A stretch of DNA of 64,000 nucleotides from Psychrobacter aquimaris (GCF_016107525.1 NZ_JABASR010000012.1:1-64000), one strand, 5' to 3'; numbered from the stretch's first letter, positions 53,788-63,486 are shown. The notes: a model not told the origin generated them from the letters alone. Numbers and translations: made by a program.

Positions 53788-54402
53788 TTAACGCACACTT
53801 TTTTGAAAGCTAGTACGCTCAAAGACTCGCTGTTGATAGTCAAATAGGGGACGACTAATCGCGCGTGGTAGCTCGATTCCCATTTCTTCAAGTCGCCACA
53901 GTAGTGGCGCTAGCAGCACATCACACCACCCAAACTCGTCTGCCATAAAATAAGGCTTATGAGCAAACAGTGGTGACAAAGTAATTAAAGAATCGCTTAA
54001 TTGCTTTTTCGCAATAGCAGCTTGTGCTTTATTAAAGCTATTAGGGTGCATGAGTAGACGCTTACCGAGTACCAGCCAATCGTGCTGAATACGCCAAGCC
54101 AGCTGGCGAAATTGGGCACGCTCTTGCGGGGTATCAGGCAGTAGCTTATTGGTGTGATAACGCTCTTCAAGATACTCAAAGATAACGTTAATCTCATACA
54201 GTGCAATTTCACGTTGTTGCAGAACAGGCAACGTATGATAGGGATTAAGCTCAGTCAAATCTTCAGGACGCTCAGAGTGCAAACGTGATAGATAATAGGC
54301 AAGCTTTTTTTCCTCAAGCAATAGGCGCACCACATGACTGTCGTAGCCGTCATCAGCGTATAAAATCAGCTGACTACTTGGAATGTCGTTTGCATCAATC
54401 AT
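53788..54402 (-). CDS. sspA: stringent starvation protein A
   Basis: 204 residues of the glutathione S-transferase fold without an obvious catalytic residue. The N-terminal thioredoxin-like half has LILYADDGYDSHVVRLLLEEKK and NPYHTLPVLQ; the helical C-terminal half has ITLSPLFAHKPYFMADEFGWCDVLLAPLLWRL. It is an RNA-polymerase-associated regulator in relatives. The ribosome site is weak. Upstream lies the bc1 operon, as in many gammaproteobacteria. Confidence 0.92.
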   Translation of the reverse strand: MIDANDIPSSQLILYADDGYDSHVVRLLLEEKKLAYYLSRLHSERPEDLTELNPYHTLPVLQQREIALYEINVIFEYLEERYHTNKLLPDTPQERAQFRQLAWRIQHDWLVLGKRLLMHPNSFNKAQAAIAKKQLSDSLITLSPLFAHKPYFMADEFGWCDVLLAPLLWRLEEMGIELPRAISRPLFDYQQRVFERTSFQKSVR

Positions 54403-54555
54403 GAAAGCCTAATGTTAATAGTAAAGCCTGTCATCGTAAACAAAGTTGCCTTGATTATCAAGGCAACGTACGTAAACATTGATGATAAGCGCTTTACTTC
54501 TCTGCTTTCTCAACAAGGATAGTGAGACTAAATGCTTAATTGTTAAAAGATGAAT

Positions 54556-54587
54556 AAAAAAAGGCACTACCAAAGTAGTGCCTTTTT
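54556..54587 (-). terminator. terminator of the petABC operon
   Basis: AAAAAGGCACTAC / GTAGTGCCTTTTT stem with a CAAA loop, 30 nt beyond the cytochrome c1 stop. Confidence 0.85.
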
Positions 54588-54616
54588 ATGATGACAATAT
54601 ATTTTTTAATACTTAA

Positions 54617-55333
54617 TTATTTTACATCTTTCCAGAATTCTTTGTTCAATAAGTAAACTGGAATGAGTAATACTAATAAGAATAAAATCACGAAGAAACC
54701 AATCACTTGACGGTCATGACGGTTAGGTTCTGCCATCCACGCCATAAAGTTAACCAAATCGCCCACTTCACTTTCAAACTCTTCAGCGCTCAATTTTTCT
54801 TGCATATTATGCAAGACATGAGGCATTGCAGCATTTGCAAGTACTAAATTATTGGCACCCCAAGGACGGCTTGGGTCTTCATAAAATGACAATAGGTAAG
54901 TGTATACCCAGTCATCGCCACGTAATCTGGTTTCAAGTGATAGGTCTGGTGGTGCTGCGCCAAACCAAGACGCTTGAATTTCAGGATCAATTTCAGCAGT
55001 GATATGGTCACCGATTTGATCGGTGGTGACCATCAAATACTTTTCGACCAGCTCAGGTGGTATCTCTAAATCTTTAGCAATGCGCGAGTGACGAACATAC
55101 TTGGCTGAGTGACACCCAGCGCAGTAGTTCATAAAGATCTTCGCACCGTTTTGTAGCGAGCCCTTATTGGTAAAATCAATAGGGGCAGTACTACAAGCTA
55201 AGTGTTCTACCACACCGTCAGCATTGGTGAATGTACCACATCCACCGCCACCAGCTGCCAGTGCAGTACCAGCCGTCAAGGTTAATGCCGCGCCTAAGCC
55301 TAGACCCGCTAGGGATTTAATTAGCGTGTTCAT
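54617..55333 (-). CDS. petC: cytochrome c1 of the bc1 complex
   Basis: 238 residues. A signal peptide (LTAGTALA), one heme motif CAGCH in NYCAGCHSAKYVRHSRI, WFGAAPPDLSLETRLRGDDWVYTYL and a C-terminal anchor (IGFFVILFLLVLLIPVYLL). It receives electrons from the Rieske protein and passes them to soluble or membrane cytochromes. Its ATG overlaps the cytochrome b stop (TAATG) with GGAGG just upstream, so it is translationally coupled. Confidence 0.95.
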   Translation of the reverse strand: MNTLIKSLAGLGLGAALTLTAGTALAAGGGGCGTFTNADGVVEHLACSTAPIDFTNKGSLQNGAKIFMNYCAGCHSAKYVRHSRIAKDLEIPPELVEKYLMVTTDQIGDHITAEIDPEIQASWFGAAPPDLSLETRLRGDDWVYTYLLSFYEDPSRPWGANNLVLANAAMPHVLHNMQEKLSAEEFESEVGDLVNFMAWMAEPNRHDRQVIGFFVILFLLVLLIPVYLLNKEFWKDVK

Positions 55334-56559
55334 TAGTGACCTCCGGTAACGCGTTCGGGTGGCTGTTTACACTTCTCAATAGCAGTATAGAACGGCATTA
55401 GTAAGAAGAACAAGAAATATAGAATAGTGAATACACGTGCCATGATAGTGGATGTCGGCGTCGCAGGTGTCGCACCCAAGTAGCCCAATACTACAAAGCT
55501 AATCGCAAAGACAGTTAGCGCAATCTTGGATAAAATACCTTTATAACGTATAGAGCGCACAGGCGATCTGTCTAGCCATGGTATCAAGAATAGTACGGCA
55601 ATCGCACCACCCATCGCAATCACACCACCTAGCTTGTCAGGAACCGCACGTAAAATGGCATAGAATGGCGTGTAATACCATACTGGTGCAATGTGTGCTG
55701 GTGTTTTCAGTGAGTTCGCTGTCTCAAAGTTTGGTGGCTCAAGGAAGAAACCGCCGCCTTCTGGGAAGAAGAATACCACTGCAAAGAATAAGATAAAGAA
55801 GACCACGATACCAATCATATCGTGTACCGTGTAGTACGGATGGAATTCAATACCATCTAATGGTACACCGTTTTTGTCTTTAAGCTTCTTGATATCAATA
55901 CCATCAGGGTTGTTTGAACCCACATGGTGTAGCGCTACAATATGCATGAATACTAAGCCCACAAGTACTAATGGGATAGCAACCACGTGTAGAGCAAAGA
56001 AGCGGTTTAGGGTGATACCTGAGATAATATAATCACCACGTACCCATTCTGCAAGCCCATCACCAATCACAGGTAGAGCAGCAGGAAGGTTCAAGATAAC
56101 CTGTGCACCCCAAAATGACATGTTGCCCCAAGGAAGTAGGTAACCGAAGAAACCTTCTGCCATCAATGCTAAGTAAATACCCATACCGATGAGCCAAATA
56201 AGCTCACGTGGTTTTTGATATGAACCATACAGCAGTGCTCTGAACATATGCAGATATACGACCACAAAGAACGCAGACGCGCCAGTCGAGTGCATATAAC
56301 GGATGAGCCAGCCCCCTTTGACATCGCGCATGATGTATTCAACAGACGCAAATGCCCCTTCGGCACTTGGGTTGTACATCATGGTCAGCCAAATACCTGT
56401 TACCAATTGGTTAACCAGTACCACCATTGATAACACGCCAAAAAAGTACCAAAAGTTAAAGTTTTTTGGTGCATAGTACTTTGACATATGATATTCATAG
56501 GTTTCGGTCGCTGGAAAGCGAGCGTCCACCCAATGCATTAACTTTTTACCCATGCTCAT
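55333..56559 (-). CDS. petB: cytochrome b of the bc1 complex
   Basis: 408 residues with eight membrane helices. The heme-ligand histidines lie in IRYMHSTGASAFFVVVYLHMF and RFFALHVVAIPLVLVGLVFMHIVALHHVG. The quinone-site motif reads as PEGGGFFLEPPNF-like in this lineage. The open frame begins with a TTG at 56574, but GGAGG is 6 nt before the ATG at 56559, so that start is chosen. It begins 1 nt after the Rieske stop. Confidence 0.95.
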   Translation of the reverse strand: MSMGKKLMHWVDARFPATETYEYHMSKYYAPKNFNFWYFFGVLSMVVLVNQLVTGIWLTMMYNPSAEGAFASVEYIMRDVKGGWLIRYMHSTGASAFFVVVYLHMFRALLYGSYQKPRELIWLIGMGIYLALMAEGFFGYLLPWGNMSFWGAQVILNLPAALPVIGDGLAEWVRGDYIISGITLNRFFALHVVAIPLVLVGLVFMHIVALHHVGSNNPDGIDIKKLKDKNGVPLDGIEFHPYYTVHDMIGIVVFFILFFAVVFFFPEGGGFFLEPPNFETANSLKTPAHIAPVWYYTPFYAILRAVPDKLGGVIAMGGAIAVLFLIPWLDRSPVRSIRYKGILSKIALTVFAISFVVLGYLGATPATPTSTIMARVFTILYFLFFLLMPFYTAIEKCKQPPERVTGGH

Positions 56560-56560
56560 A

Positions 56561-57145
56561 TTAAGCCTCCCCAATCGTCAAGATGGTACCATCCATGTTG
56601 TAATCTGGGATAGGTAAGTTAAGAGGTGCAGGAACGCCACTAAAGACGCGACCCGCCAAGTCATATTTAGACCCGTGGCATGGGCAGAAAAATCCGCCAT
56701 ACCAATCATTACCGCCCAAGTCAGCCGCGCCAACGTCAGGACGGTAGTTTGGTGCACAACCTAAATGTGTACAGACGCCTTCTACCACCAAGATTTCTGG
56801 CGAGATAGAGCGTTCTGGATTTTTACAGTATTCGGGTTGTAATGATGCATTAGATTCAGGGTCAGACAGTAAAGGTGTTACTGGCCCTAAAGTCGCTAGC
56901 ATGTCTTCTGTGCGTTTAACCACATAAATAGGTTTGCCACGATATTTGACAACGATCATTTGTCCATCTTCGATAGAACCAATATCTTGGGTCACTGCAG
57001 CCCCTGCAGCCTCAGCTTTAGCGCTTGGGTACCAAGAACGGACAAAAGGTGTCGCCACGGCAGCTACCCCAGCTGCACCAATTGCGGCAGTTGAGGCAAT
57101 AAGAACTCTACGGCGTTGTACATTAACGCCTTCGGCTTGGCTCAT
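56561..57145 (-). CDS. petA: ubiquinol-cytochrome c reductase Rieske iron-sulfur subunit
   Basis: 194 residues. A twin-arginine-like N-terminus (QRRRVLIASTAAIGAAG) serves as membrane anchor. The 2Fe-2S ligands lie in CTHLGC (APNYRP) and CPCHGSKYDLAGRVFSG. It moves electrons from ubiquinol to cytochrome c1. GGAGG lies 8 nt before the ATG. First gene of petABC; the promoter should be in the 475 nt upstream. Confidence 0.96.
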   Translation of the reverse strand: MSQAEGVNVQRRRVLIASTAAIGAAGVAAVATPFVRSWYPSAKAEAAGAAVTQDIGSIEDGQMIVVKYRGKPIYVVKRTEDMLATLGPVTPLLSDPESNASLQPEYCKNPERSISPEILVVEGVCTHLGCAPNYRPDVGAADLGGNDWYGGFFCPCHGSKYDLAGRVFSGVPAPLNLPIPDYNMDGTILTIGEA

Positions 57146-57619
57146 TAATACTTCCTCCAGGTGAATGAAATGGGATTATCCCACACTGGGTTTGTGGCTT
57201 AGAAAATATACAATATCAAGCCACTTTAGCTGTGCCTAATTTTGCTAATTGTTGCTATTCTAAGCTATTTCGGTGATAAAATAAATTATTGCGTTAAAAA
57301 TAAAGCAACCTCGATAGGACATATTATAAGGTTGAATGTGACAACCAAGCCAAAATAGCTGGATTATCAATGTTTAACGTCGACTTTGTTTTAACAAGGA
57401 TTGTGAACGTGATGACCTTATAATTAATAAGGATTTTCAGCAATAGCGAATGATACTTGAAATTAAGGCAATGTTCACTAACTTTCAGTACCTAACTACT
57501 GTGTAAGTAGTCGTAAACCAATAATCACCGCTTTATAAGAACAAAACGGTGATTATTTCATTACCTTTCGTGTCTTATAAAACTCGGAGTTCTATAAGAC
57601 ATCGCTTCAGTCGCTAACG
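57146..57619. other. petABC promoter region and two hairpins near the uup end
   Basis: About 475 nt with no gene. Near the uup stop are two strong stems: AATAATCACCG / CGGTGATTATT (57520-57557, perfect 11 bp) and GTCTTATA.AACTC / GAGTT.TATAAGAC (57572-57600, one mismatch). They may end uup transcription or mark an inserted repeat; a T-run is missing from both. Confidence 0.5.
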
Positions 57620-59569
57620 TTAGCTCTCAAGCGCACTCCAACGCTCAAGCTTGCTCATCATTTCATCTTCAATCGTCAATAGACGCTCACTGGCAGCGGT
57701 TGCGGCGTCAAAATCGGTATTGAACCAAGAGCCGTCAGCCAGTTTCTCTTGCAACTGGGCTTGTTCGGCTTCGAGTGCCGCGATTTCTTTTGGTAAGTTA
57801 TCCAATTCACGCTGTTCATTATAATTGAGCTTTTTATTGGCCTTATTAGGCTGAGCCGTGACAGCTTGCGTCGACTTATTAGCTGGCTTACTGTTTGCAG
57901 CACCACTATGATTAGATCTAGCAGCTTGTGCGGCTTGCTCACGGTTTTTTTGTACCAAGTATTCTTGATAGCCACCGACATACTCTTTAACGATACCTTT
58001 ACCGTCTTCATCTTGGTCAAATACCCAAGTAGAGGTAACGACATTGTCCATAAATGAGCGGTCATGGCTGATTAGCAAAATCGTACCACCAAAGCTGGCT
58101 ACTGACTCTTCTAGTAGCTCAAGTGTCGCCATGTCCAAATCGTTGGTTGGCTCATCGAGTACTAGAATATTGGCAGGCTTTAATAGCTGCTTGGCAAGTA
58201 GTACGCGGTTACGTTCACCACCTGATAGTGCTTTGACAGGCGTACGTGCGCGCTCTGGGGCAAATAAGAAGTCTTGCAAATAGCTCATGATGTGCGTCTT
58301 GCGACCACCAACTTCAACAAAGTCTGAGCCTTCTGAGACGTTTTGCGCCACACTGGCTTCAAGGTCTAACTGATCGCGTAGCTGATCGAAAAAGGCGATT
58401 TTTAGGTTGGTGCCTAATTCGACGTTACCAGTCTTGGTGACTTCGTCATCAGACATATCGAGTAGGGCTTTGATAAGGGTGGTTTTACCCGCACCATTAG
58501 GTCCGACAATACCGATTTTATCGCCACGCATGATAGTGGTGGTAAAGTCATCAACCAAGACATTGCCATCGTACTCAAGATGTAAGTTTTTAACTTTACA
58601 GACGAGCTTACCGCTTTTCTCGCCTTGACCCATCGTGATGTTGACATTACCCACTTGCTCACGGCGATCGCTACGCTCTTCACGCAGTGCTTTTAATTCG
58701 CGGACGCGGCCTTCATTACGGGTACGACGGGCTTTGATACCTTGGCGAATCCAAACTTCTTCTTGCGCCAGTTTTTTATCAAAGTTGGCGTTGTTTTTTT
58801 CTTCAGCCTGTAACTGTAGCTCTTTTAGCTCTTGATAGCGTGCGTAGCCACCTTCGCCTTGGGTTACGTCATAGCTGGTCAATTGACCACGATCAAGCTC
58901 AATAATACGAGTCGATAATTTGTTAACGAATGCTCTATCATGGGTGACAAACAACAATGTCAGACCTTGCCAATCTAATAAAAAGCGCTCTAACCATTCA
59001 ATACTATCAACATCCAAATGGTTGGTTGGTTCATCGAGAAGCAATACATCGGGTTTGGTAACCAACGCACGTGCTAGTAGTACGCGGCGCTTACGACCAC
59101 CTGATAATGAAGACAAATCATCTTCTGGGTCAAGCCCCATGGTTTTGATCAGGCGGGTTGCTTCACGTTCCAAATCCCAACCGTGTACCGCATCAATATC
59201 ATGCTGCAAATCGGCCATCCGCTCGCAAGCATCCATATCACCATTCGCACATAAGTCAGTTTGGGCATTGTAGTTGATAAGCAGCTCAGCAGTGCGGCGG
59301 CTACCACCCATGACGATATCTAAAATACGTCCACTGGTTTCGGGAACGTCTTGCTCTAGCATCGCAACGCGCACGCTGCTGTTGATAATGACTTCGCCGC
59401 TATCAGGCTGTAATGTGCCGCTAATCAGCTTAAACAAGGTGGATTTGCCTTCGCCATTACGGCCAATTAAACAGACACGTTCACCTGCTTCAATAGCAAA
59501 ATCAATGCCATCAAGAACAGGAGCGACGCCAAAAGCAAGGTGGATATCTTTTAAATGTATCAGTGCCAT
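57620..59569 (-). CDS. uup: ABC-F family ATPase Uup
   Basis: 649 residues from the ATG at 59569, which gives the family N-terminus MALIHLKDIHLAFG; the frame is open upstream to 59614 without support. Two ATPase domains (GRNGEGKST with LSGGRKRRV; GPNGAGKTT with LSGGERNRV), a charged linker between them and a C-terminal coiled coil (NLPKEIAALEAEQAQLQEKL). Soluble, no membrane segments. Uup-type proteins act at the ribosome and affect DNA branch processing and transposon excision. It is transcribed away from slyX. Confidence 0.93.
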   Translation of the reverse strand: MALIHLKDIHLAFGVAPVLDGIDFAIEAGERVCLIGRNGEGKSTLFKLISGTLQPDSGEVIINSSVRVAMLEQDVPETSGRILDIVMGGSRRTAELLINYNAQTDLCANGDMDACERMADLQHDIDAVHGWDLEREATRLIKTMGLDPEDDLSSLSGGRKRRVLLARALVTKPDVLLLDEPTNHLDVDSIEWLERFLLDWQGLTLLFVTHDRAFVNKLSTRIIELDRGQLTSYDVTQGEGGYARYQELKELQLQAEEKNNANFDKKLAQEEVWIRQGIKARRTRNEGRVRELKALREERSDRREQVGNVNITMGQGEKSGKLVCKVKNLHLEYDGNVLVDDFTTTIMRGDKIGIVGPNGAGKTTLIKALLDMSDDEVTKTGNVELGTNLKIAFFDQLRDQLDLEASVAQNVSEGSDFVEVGGRKTHIMSYLQDFLFAPERARTPVKALSGGERNRVLLAKQLLKPANILVLDEPTNDLDMATLELLEESVASFGGTILLISHDRSFMDNVVTSTWVFDQDEDGKGIVKEYVGGYQEYLVQKNREQAAQAARSNHSGAANSKPANKSTQAVTAQPNKANKKLNYNEQRELDNLPKEIAALEAEQAQLQEKLADGSWFNTDFDAATAASERLLTIEDEMMSKLERWSALES

Positions 59570-59809
59570 AGAATATCTTAAGCTTATATAATAGTGAGGT
59601 AGGGGTTGCTGCAAAATTGCGAGCAGTATAACATGCCATCACGTGACTGTAGTGGGCGTAAATAATTTTATCCGCACTATTTATGGTTTTATTAACGGCT
59701 GCTATTTTATAAAGAGCATCGTCGTCCAATCACTACTTTTTATCGGTCATCAAGCCATTCTATTAATGACTTCTACCAGTCTTATATTTATGATACTTCA
59801 GAGAAAAAT

Positions 59810-60082
59810 ATGAATCAATTTAATCCTCAAGATAAGGCTCAGAACGAGGCTTTAGCTGTGCATGCTGACCTACAAACGCAACAAGTCATTGATTTACAGA
59901 TGAGTATGGCGCATCTAGAGATGACAGTAGAGCGACTCGATGAGGTGATTGCGCGGCAAGATAAAGATATTCAGACATTACAACGACAGTTGCAGCTGAT
60001 TTATAAACAAGTTGAAAGTCAGGATCCTGAAGGCGGCATTGCGCCATTTGATGTCATGGCAGAAAGACCACCTCATTATTAG
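59810..60082 (+). CDS. slyX: SlyX family protein
   Basis: 90 residues, mainly one long coiled coil (about 20-68: VIDLQMSMAHLEMTVERLDE, IQTLQRQLQLIYKQVES), ending AERPPHY. SlyX function is unknown. The stop codon TAG at 60080-60082 uses a G that belongs to the first base of the inserted MITE (60082); without the insert it would be TAA. So the insertion sits exactly in the stop codon and leaves the protein unchanged. Confidence 0.88.
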   Translation: MNQFNPQDKAQNEALAVHADLQTQQVIDLQMSMAHLEMTVERLDEVIARQDKDIQTLQRQLQLIYKQVESQDPEGGIAPFDVMAERPPHY

Positions 60083-60250
60083 GGTGTGTCCTCAATCTAA
60101 ACGAAAGCGACTAAATGGGCTAAAAATGGTTAAATCTTGCCAAACTACGTCAAATAGCTGGTTAATATCCTGATATTATCTGCACTATTTTTCTTGTTTG
60201 GCTGCCATTTATCTCATTTTCATCACCATTTTCAAAATGAGCACACGCCC
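60082..60250. mobile_element. 169-bp MITE-like element
   Basis: Inverted ends GGGTGTGTCCTCA and (reverse of right end) GGGCGTGTGCTCA, flanked by TA on both sides (60080-60081 and 60251-60252). No coding capacity. A rearranged 59-bp copy lies at 41076-41134. The parent transposon is not in the window. A TA target suggests an IS630/mariner- or IS5-like family; this is an inference. Confidence 0.75.
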
Positions 60251-60315
60251 TAAGACTGGCAAAAGCTAGATAATTGAAAATCTATAGCCATTATATCCGC
60301 GTTATGAAATACAGA

Positions 60316-60343
60316 TACTGTTCAGTCATAATGAGGAAATAAT
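60316..60343 (+). promoter_or_regulatory. conserved box upstream of FadL-like gene 1
   Basis: TACTGTTCAGTCATAATGAGG then AAATAA, about 120 nt before the start at 60460. The same box with few changes stands before the second porin gene (61898-61928). Conserved spacing and sequence through duplication suggest a promoter or regulator site. Confidence 0.5.
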
Positions 60344-60459
60344 GTATTTTTGCAGTTGTTTTAATGTTCGAAAATCTTTACTATCCTCCACCTCGGATAC
60401 TGCTTGCCCACTAACACTAGGCAAAGTAGTAAAACAATGCGGACGTTTGGAGATATATA

Positions 60460-61662
60460 ATGCGCGCAAATTTTCATTTGAAAACTCTAACAGTAGCTGT
60501 TGCTGCTCTTTCTATTGCTAGCGTTGCTAGTGCTGCTGGTCTTGATCGTTCAGGTCAAGATATCACCGCATTCTTACAAGATGGCCTATACGCTGAAGCT
60601 GTTTATACTTATATCGATGCCGATGTGAGTGGTAAAGACTTGTCAGGCAATAAGATTGGTGATATCGCTGAGTATTATGATTTTTTCCGTTATGGCGTAA
60701 AAGCAGATATTAACGACACGTTTAGCATCGGTATTTTATATGATGAGCCTTTTGGTGCAGCAGCGGATTACAGTGGTAATAATGACTTTGTAGACCAAAA
60801 CCCCGCTTCAGATAGAAACGGCGAAGGCACTAACGTGGAAGTGCGTACTGAAAGTATCACTGGTATCGTCGGTGCGAAACTTGGCGAAAGTAAGAGCTTT
60901 CAAGTCTATGGTGGTCCAGTGGCACAGCGTGTAAAGGCTGATGTGAAATTGCGTGGTACTGCTTATGAAGTTGCTAATGGTTACACGACACATATTAGTG
61001 CTGACCAAGATTATGGTTGGTTAGCTGGCGTTGCTTATAGCAAACCCGAAATTGCATTGAAAGCAGCCCTAACGTATCGTTCAGAGATTGACCATACCAC
61101 TAATGCAGCTGAGTCTTATCCTTTAGCTATAAAAGCTGGAAAGCCTACAAGCAGAAGCAATACTATTGATATTACTACTCCTGAATCAGTGAACTTTGAC
61201 TTTCAAACAGGTATTAATCCAACGACACTAGCAACGGCAAAGGTTCGTTGGGTTCCTTGGAGTGATTTTGCAATCGTACCATCACTATACAATGAAGTAA
61301 GCGCTGTAAATCCCGAATATAAGCCGGATGGCTTAGCATTGGTAAGCTATGATGAAGATCAATGGCAAGTTGAGCTAGGTTTGGCTAAGCGCCTGACTCC
61401 AGTATTAGCAGTAACAGGTACTGTCGGTTGGGATAGTGGTGCTGGTAATCCAGTGACATCATTAGGTCCTATCGAAGGCTATTACAGTGCTGGTTTGGGT
61501 GCAAAGTATAATGTGACAGAAAACTGGGCTGTGTCTGCTGGTGGTAAGTATCTGTGGTTTGGTGATGCTGAAGGTCAAATACCGAATAAAAATGTTGTGA
61601 GTAATTTTGAAGATAACGATGGGTTTGCACTTGGCATGAAGCTGTCTTATCAAGCAAACTAA
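60460..61662 (+). CDS. FadL-family outer membrane porin, copy 1
   Basis: 400 residues. Signal peptide cleaved after SVASA (about residue 25), then AGLDRSGQDITAFLQDG, the hatch-like start of FadL family proteins, and alternating beta strands ending with SYQAN. FadL proteins carry hydrophobic molecules such as long-chain fatty acids across the outer membrane. GGAGATATATA precedes the ATG. It is about 60-70 per cent identical by eye to copy 2 (62068), with most differences in loops. Substrate unknown. Confidence 0.85.
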   Translation: MRANFHLKTLTVAVAALSIASVASAAGLDRSGQDITAFLQDGLYAEAVYTYIDADVSGKDLSGNKIGDIAEYYDFFRYGVKADINDTFSIGILYDEPFGAAADYSGNNDFVDQNPASDRNGEGTNVEVRTESITGIVGAKLGESKSFQVYGGPVAQRVKADVKLRGTAYEVANGYTTHISADQDYGWLAGVAYSKPEIALKAALTYRSEIDHTTNAAESYPLAIKAGKPTSRSNTIDITTPESVNFDFQTGINPTTLATAKVRWVPWSDFAIVPSLYNEVSAVNPEYKPDGLALVSYDEDQWQVELGLAKRLTPVLAVTGTVGWDSGAGNPVTSLGPIEGYYSAGLGAKYNVTENWAVSAGGKYLWFGDAEGQIPNKNVVSNFEDNDGFALGMKLSYQAN

Positions 61663-61707
61663 TGTGATGTGCAAGTCGTTAAGTTATAAATCCATAGCTT
61701 AGATAAT

Positions 61708-61738
61708 AAAAAGCGATCCTGATAGGATCGCTTTTTTA
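61708..61738 (+). terminator. terminator after porin copy 1
   Basis: AAAAAGCGATCC / GGATCGCTTTTTT stem with TGATA loop. A near-identical hairpin follows copy 2. Confidence 0.85.
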
Positions 61739-61897
61739 TGTCAGTGTGTTTATGTGCAAGGAAGGTTTAGAGCATATTAGAACCACTAAGTTATAATCGA
61801 TAGGTATTTGACGGCTATATCTAAAAAATGCTGAGGGCATTCTAAAAAATATGAGAACTAAAAATTAAATATCAATTTTGTACGTGTATCTTATTTG

Positions 61898-61928
61898 TAC
61901 TGTCCAGTCATATTCGGGAAATAAAGTG
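61898..61928 (+). promoter_or_regulatory. conserved box upstream of FadL-like gene 2
   Basis: TACTGTCCAGTCATATTCGGG then AAATAA, matching the box before copy 1 and again lying about 140-170 nt before the start codon (62068). Confidence 0.5.
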
Positions 61929-62067
61929 CTTTAATTGTTGTTTTAGTGTCAAAAAGGCATTAGTATTCACCTTAGGACACCGCTTTAATAGTCAGAATGT
62001 TGTGTGCAGCAATGCCACATACAGATTATTAAAATGATTAAACAACGAGGACGTTTGGAGATACACA

Positions 62068-63426
62068 ATGCGCACTACCTTTCATTTGAAAACCCTTGCA
62101 GTAGCAATTGCCACACTTTCTGTAGCTAGCGTAACCAACGCTGCTGGTCTTGACCGTTCAGGTCAGGATGTTACAGCCTTCCTCCAAGATGGCACCTATG
62201 CTGAAGCTGTTTACACCTATATCGATGCTGATGTAAGCGGTTACGATAGTGCTAATGTTAACCCTGCTCAAAATGACTATGAGCGTGGCAATAAAACAGG
62301 TGATATTGCTGAATCCTATGACTTCTTCCGCTATGGTGTAAAAGCTGATATTAATGACACGTTCAGTGTGGGTGTGCTGTATGATGAGCCTTTTGGTGCT
62401 GCTGCTAAGTACACTCAAAGTAATTTCGTTGCAAGTGAAGATAGGGCTGCTTCAGGAGGCGCATTAGTAGCTGATGGCGTAAACCCACAGACCGCAGGTG
62501 CAATAGCATTAGCTGAGTCAGCCACTGCAGGTGAAGGTACTAATGTTGAAGTCCGCAGCCAAAGCTTGACCGGTATCCTTGGGATGAAGTTTGGTGCTAA
62601 TAAAAACTTTCAAGTTTATGGTGGTCCAGTTGCTCAGCGTATTCAATCTAAAACCAAACTGCGCGGACTCGCTTATGGCCCAGCTACTGGTTATACCTCA
62701 AACAGCAATCCTGATATGGATTATGGTTATATAGCGGGTATTGCCTATAGCAAGCCTGAAATCGCTTTGAAGGCTGCTTTGACTTATCGTTCTGAGATTG
62801 ATCATGATATAAATATCTCTGAAAATTATCCTATAGCAGGTATTTTGGCTCAAGGAGCTGCTTTGCAACAAGGAGCTACTCCAGCACAGGCAGCAGCTAT
62901 AGGTGCTGCGGCTGCCAACCGGAACAGCAATTATGAGATTACAACACCAAAATCTGTCAATTTTGACTTCCAAACGGGTATCAATCCAACGACACTAGCA
63001 ACGGCAAAAGTACGTTGGGTGCCATGGAGTGATTTTGTCATCACACCGCCATTATATAATGAGGTGAGTCAAGGAACCTATGGACCTGATGGCTTAAACT
63101 TGGTTGAATATGAAGACGATCAATGGATGGTAGAGTTAGGGTTGGCTAAGCGTGTCGCACCAGCACTTGCGATTAGTGGTACTGTTGGTTGGGATAGTGG
63201 TGCTGGTGATCCGACAACTTCGTTAGGTCCTATCGATGGCTATTACAGCGCTGGTTTGGGTGCAAAGTATAACGTGACTGAAAACTGGGCAGTATCCGCT
63301 GGTGGTAAATACTTATGGTTCGGCGATGCAAAAGGCCGTTTACCTAGTGGAAAAATCGCTGGTGATTTCCAAGATAACGATGGTTACATCTTAGGTTTGA
63401 AAGTTTCTTATCAAGATATTAAATAA
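62068..63426 (+). CDS. FadL-family outer membrane porin, copy 2
   Basis: 452 residues. Signal peptide ends at VTNA (about residue 25), then the same AGLDRSGQDVTAFLQDG start. It is longer than copy 1 because of loop inserts: about 20 residues at 50-70, an Ala/Gly-rich loop near 130-165 and an Ala-rich loop near 265-285 (GAALQQGATPAQAAAIGAAA). The C-terminus again aligns closely with copy 1. A tandem duplicate whose extracellular loops diverged, perhaps for substrate or phage escape (inference). Confidence 0.85.
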   Translation: MRTTFHLKTLAVAIATLSVASVTNAAGLDRSGQDVTAFLQDGTYAEAVYTYIDADVSGYDSANVNPAQNDYERGNKTGDIAESYDFFRYGVKADINDTFSVGVLYDEPFGAAAKYTQSNFVASEDRAASGGALVADGVNPQTAGAIALAESATAGEGTNVEVRSQSLTGILGMKFGANKNFQVYGGPVAQRIQSKTKLRGLAYGPATGYTSNSNPDMDYGYIAGIAYSKPEIALKAALTYRSEIDHDINISENYPIAGILAQGAALQQGATPAQAAAIGAAAANRNSNYEITTPKSVNFDFQTGINPTTLATAKVRWVPWSDFVITPPLYNEVSQGTYGPDGLNLVEYEDDQWMVELGLAKRVAPALAISGTVGWDSGAGDPTTSLGPIDGYYSAGLGAKYNVTENWAVSAGGKYLWFGDAKGRLPSGKIAGDFQDNDGYILGLKVSYQDIK

Positions 63427-63453
63427 TACGCATATTTAGCAGTATTAATACAT

Positions 63454-63486
63454 AAAAAAAGCGATCCGTGATGGGTCGCTTTTTTA
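63454..63486 (+). terminator. terminator after porin copy 2
   Basis: AAAAAAAGCGATCC / GGGTCGCTTTTTT stem, a duplicate of the hairpin at 61708. Confidence 0.85.
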
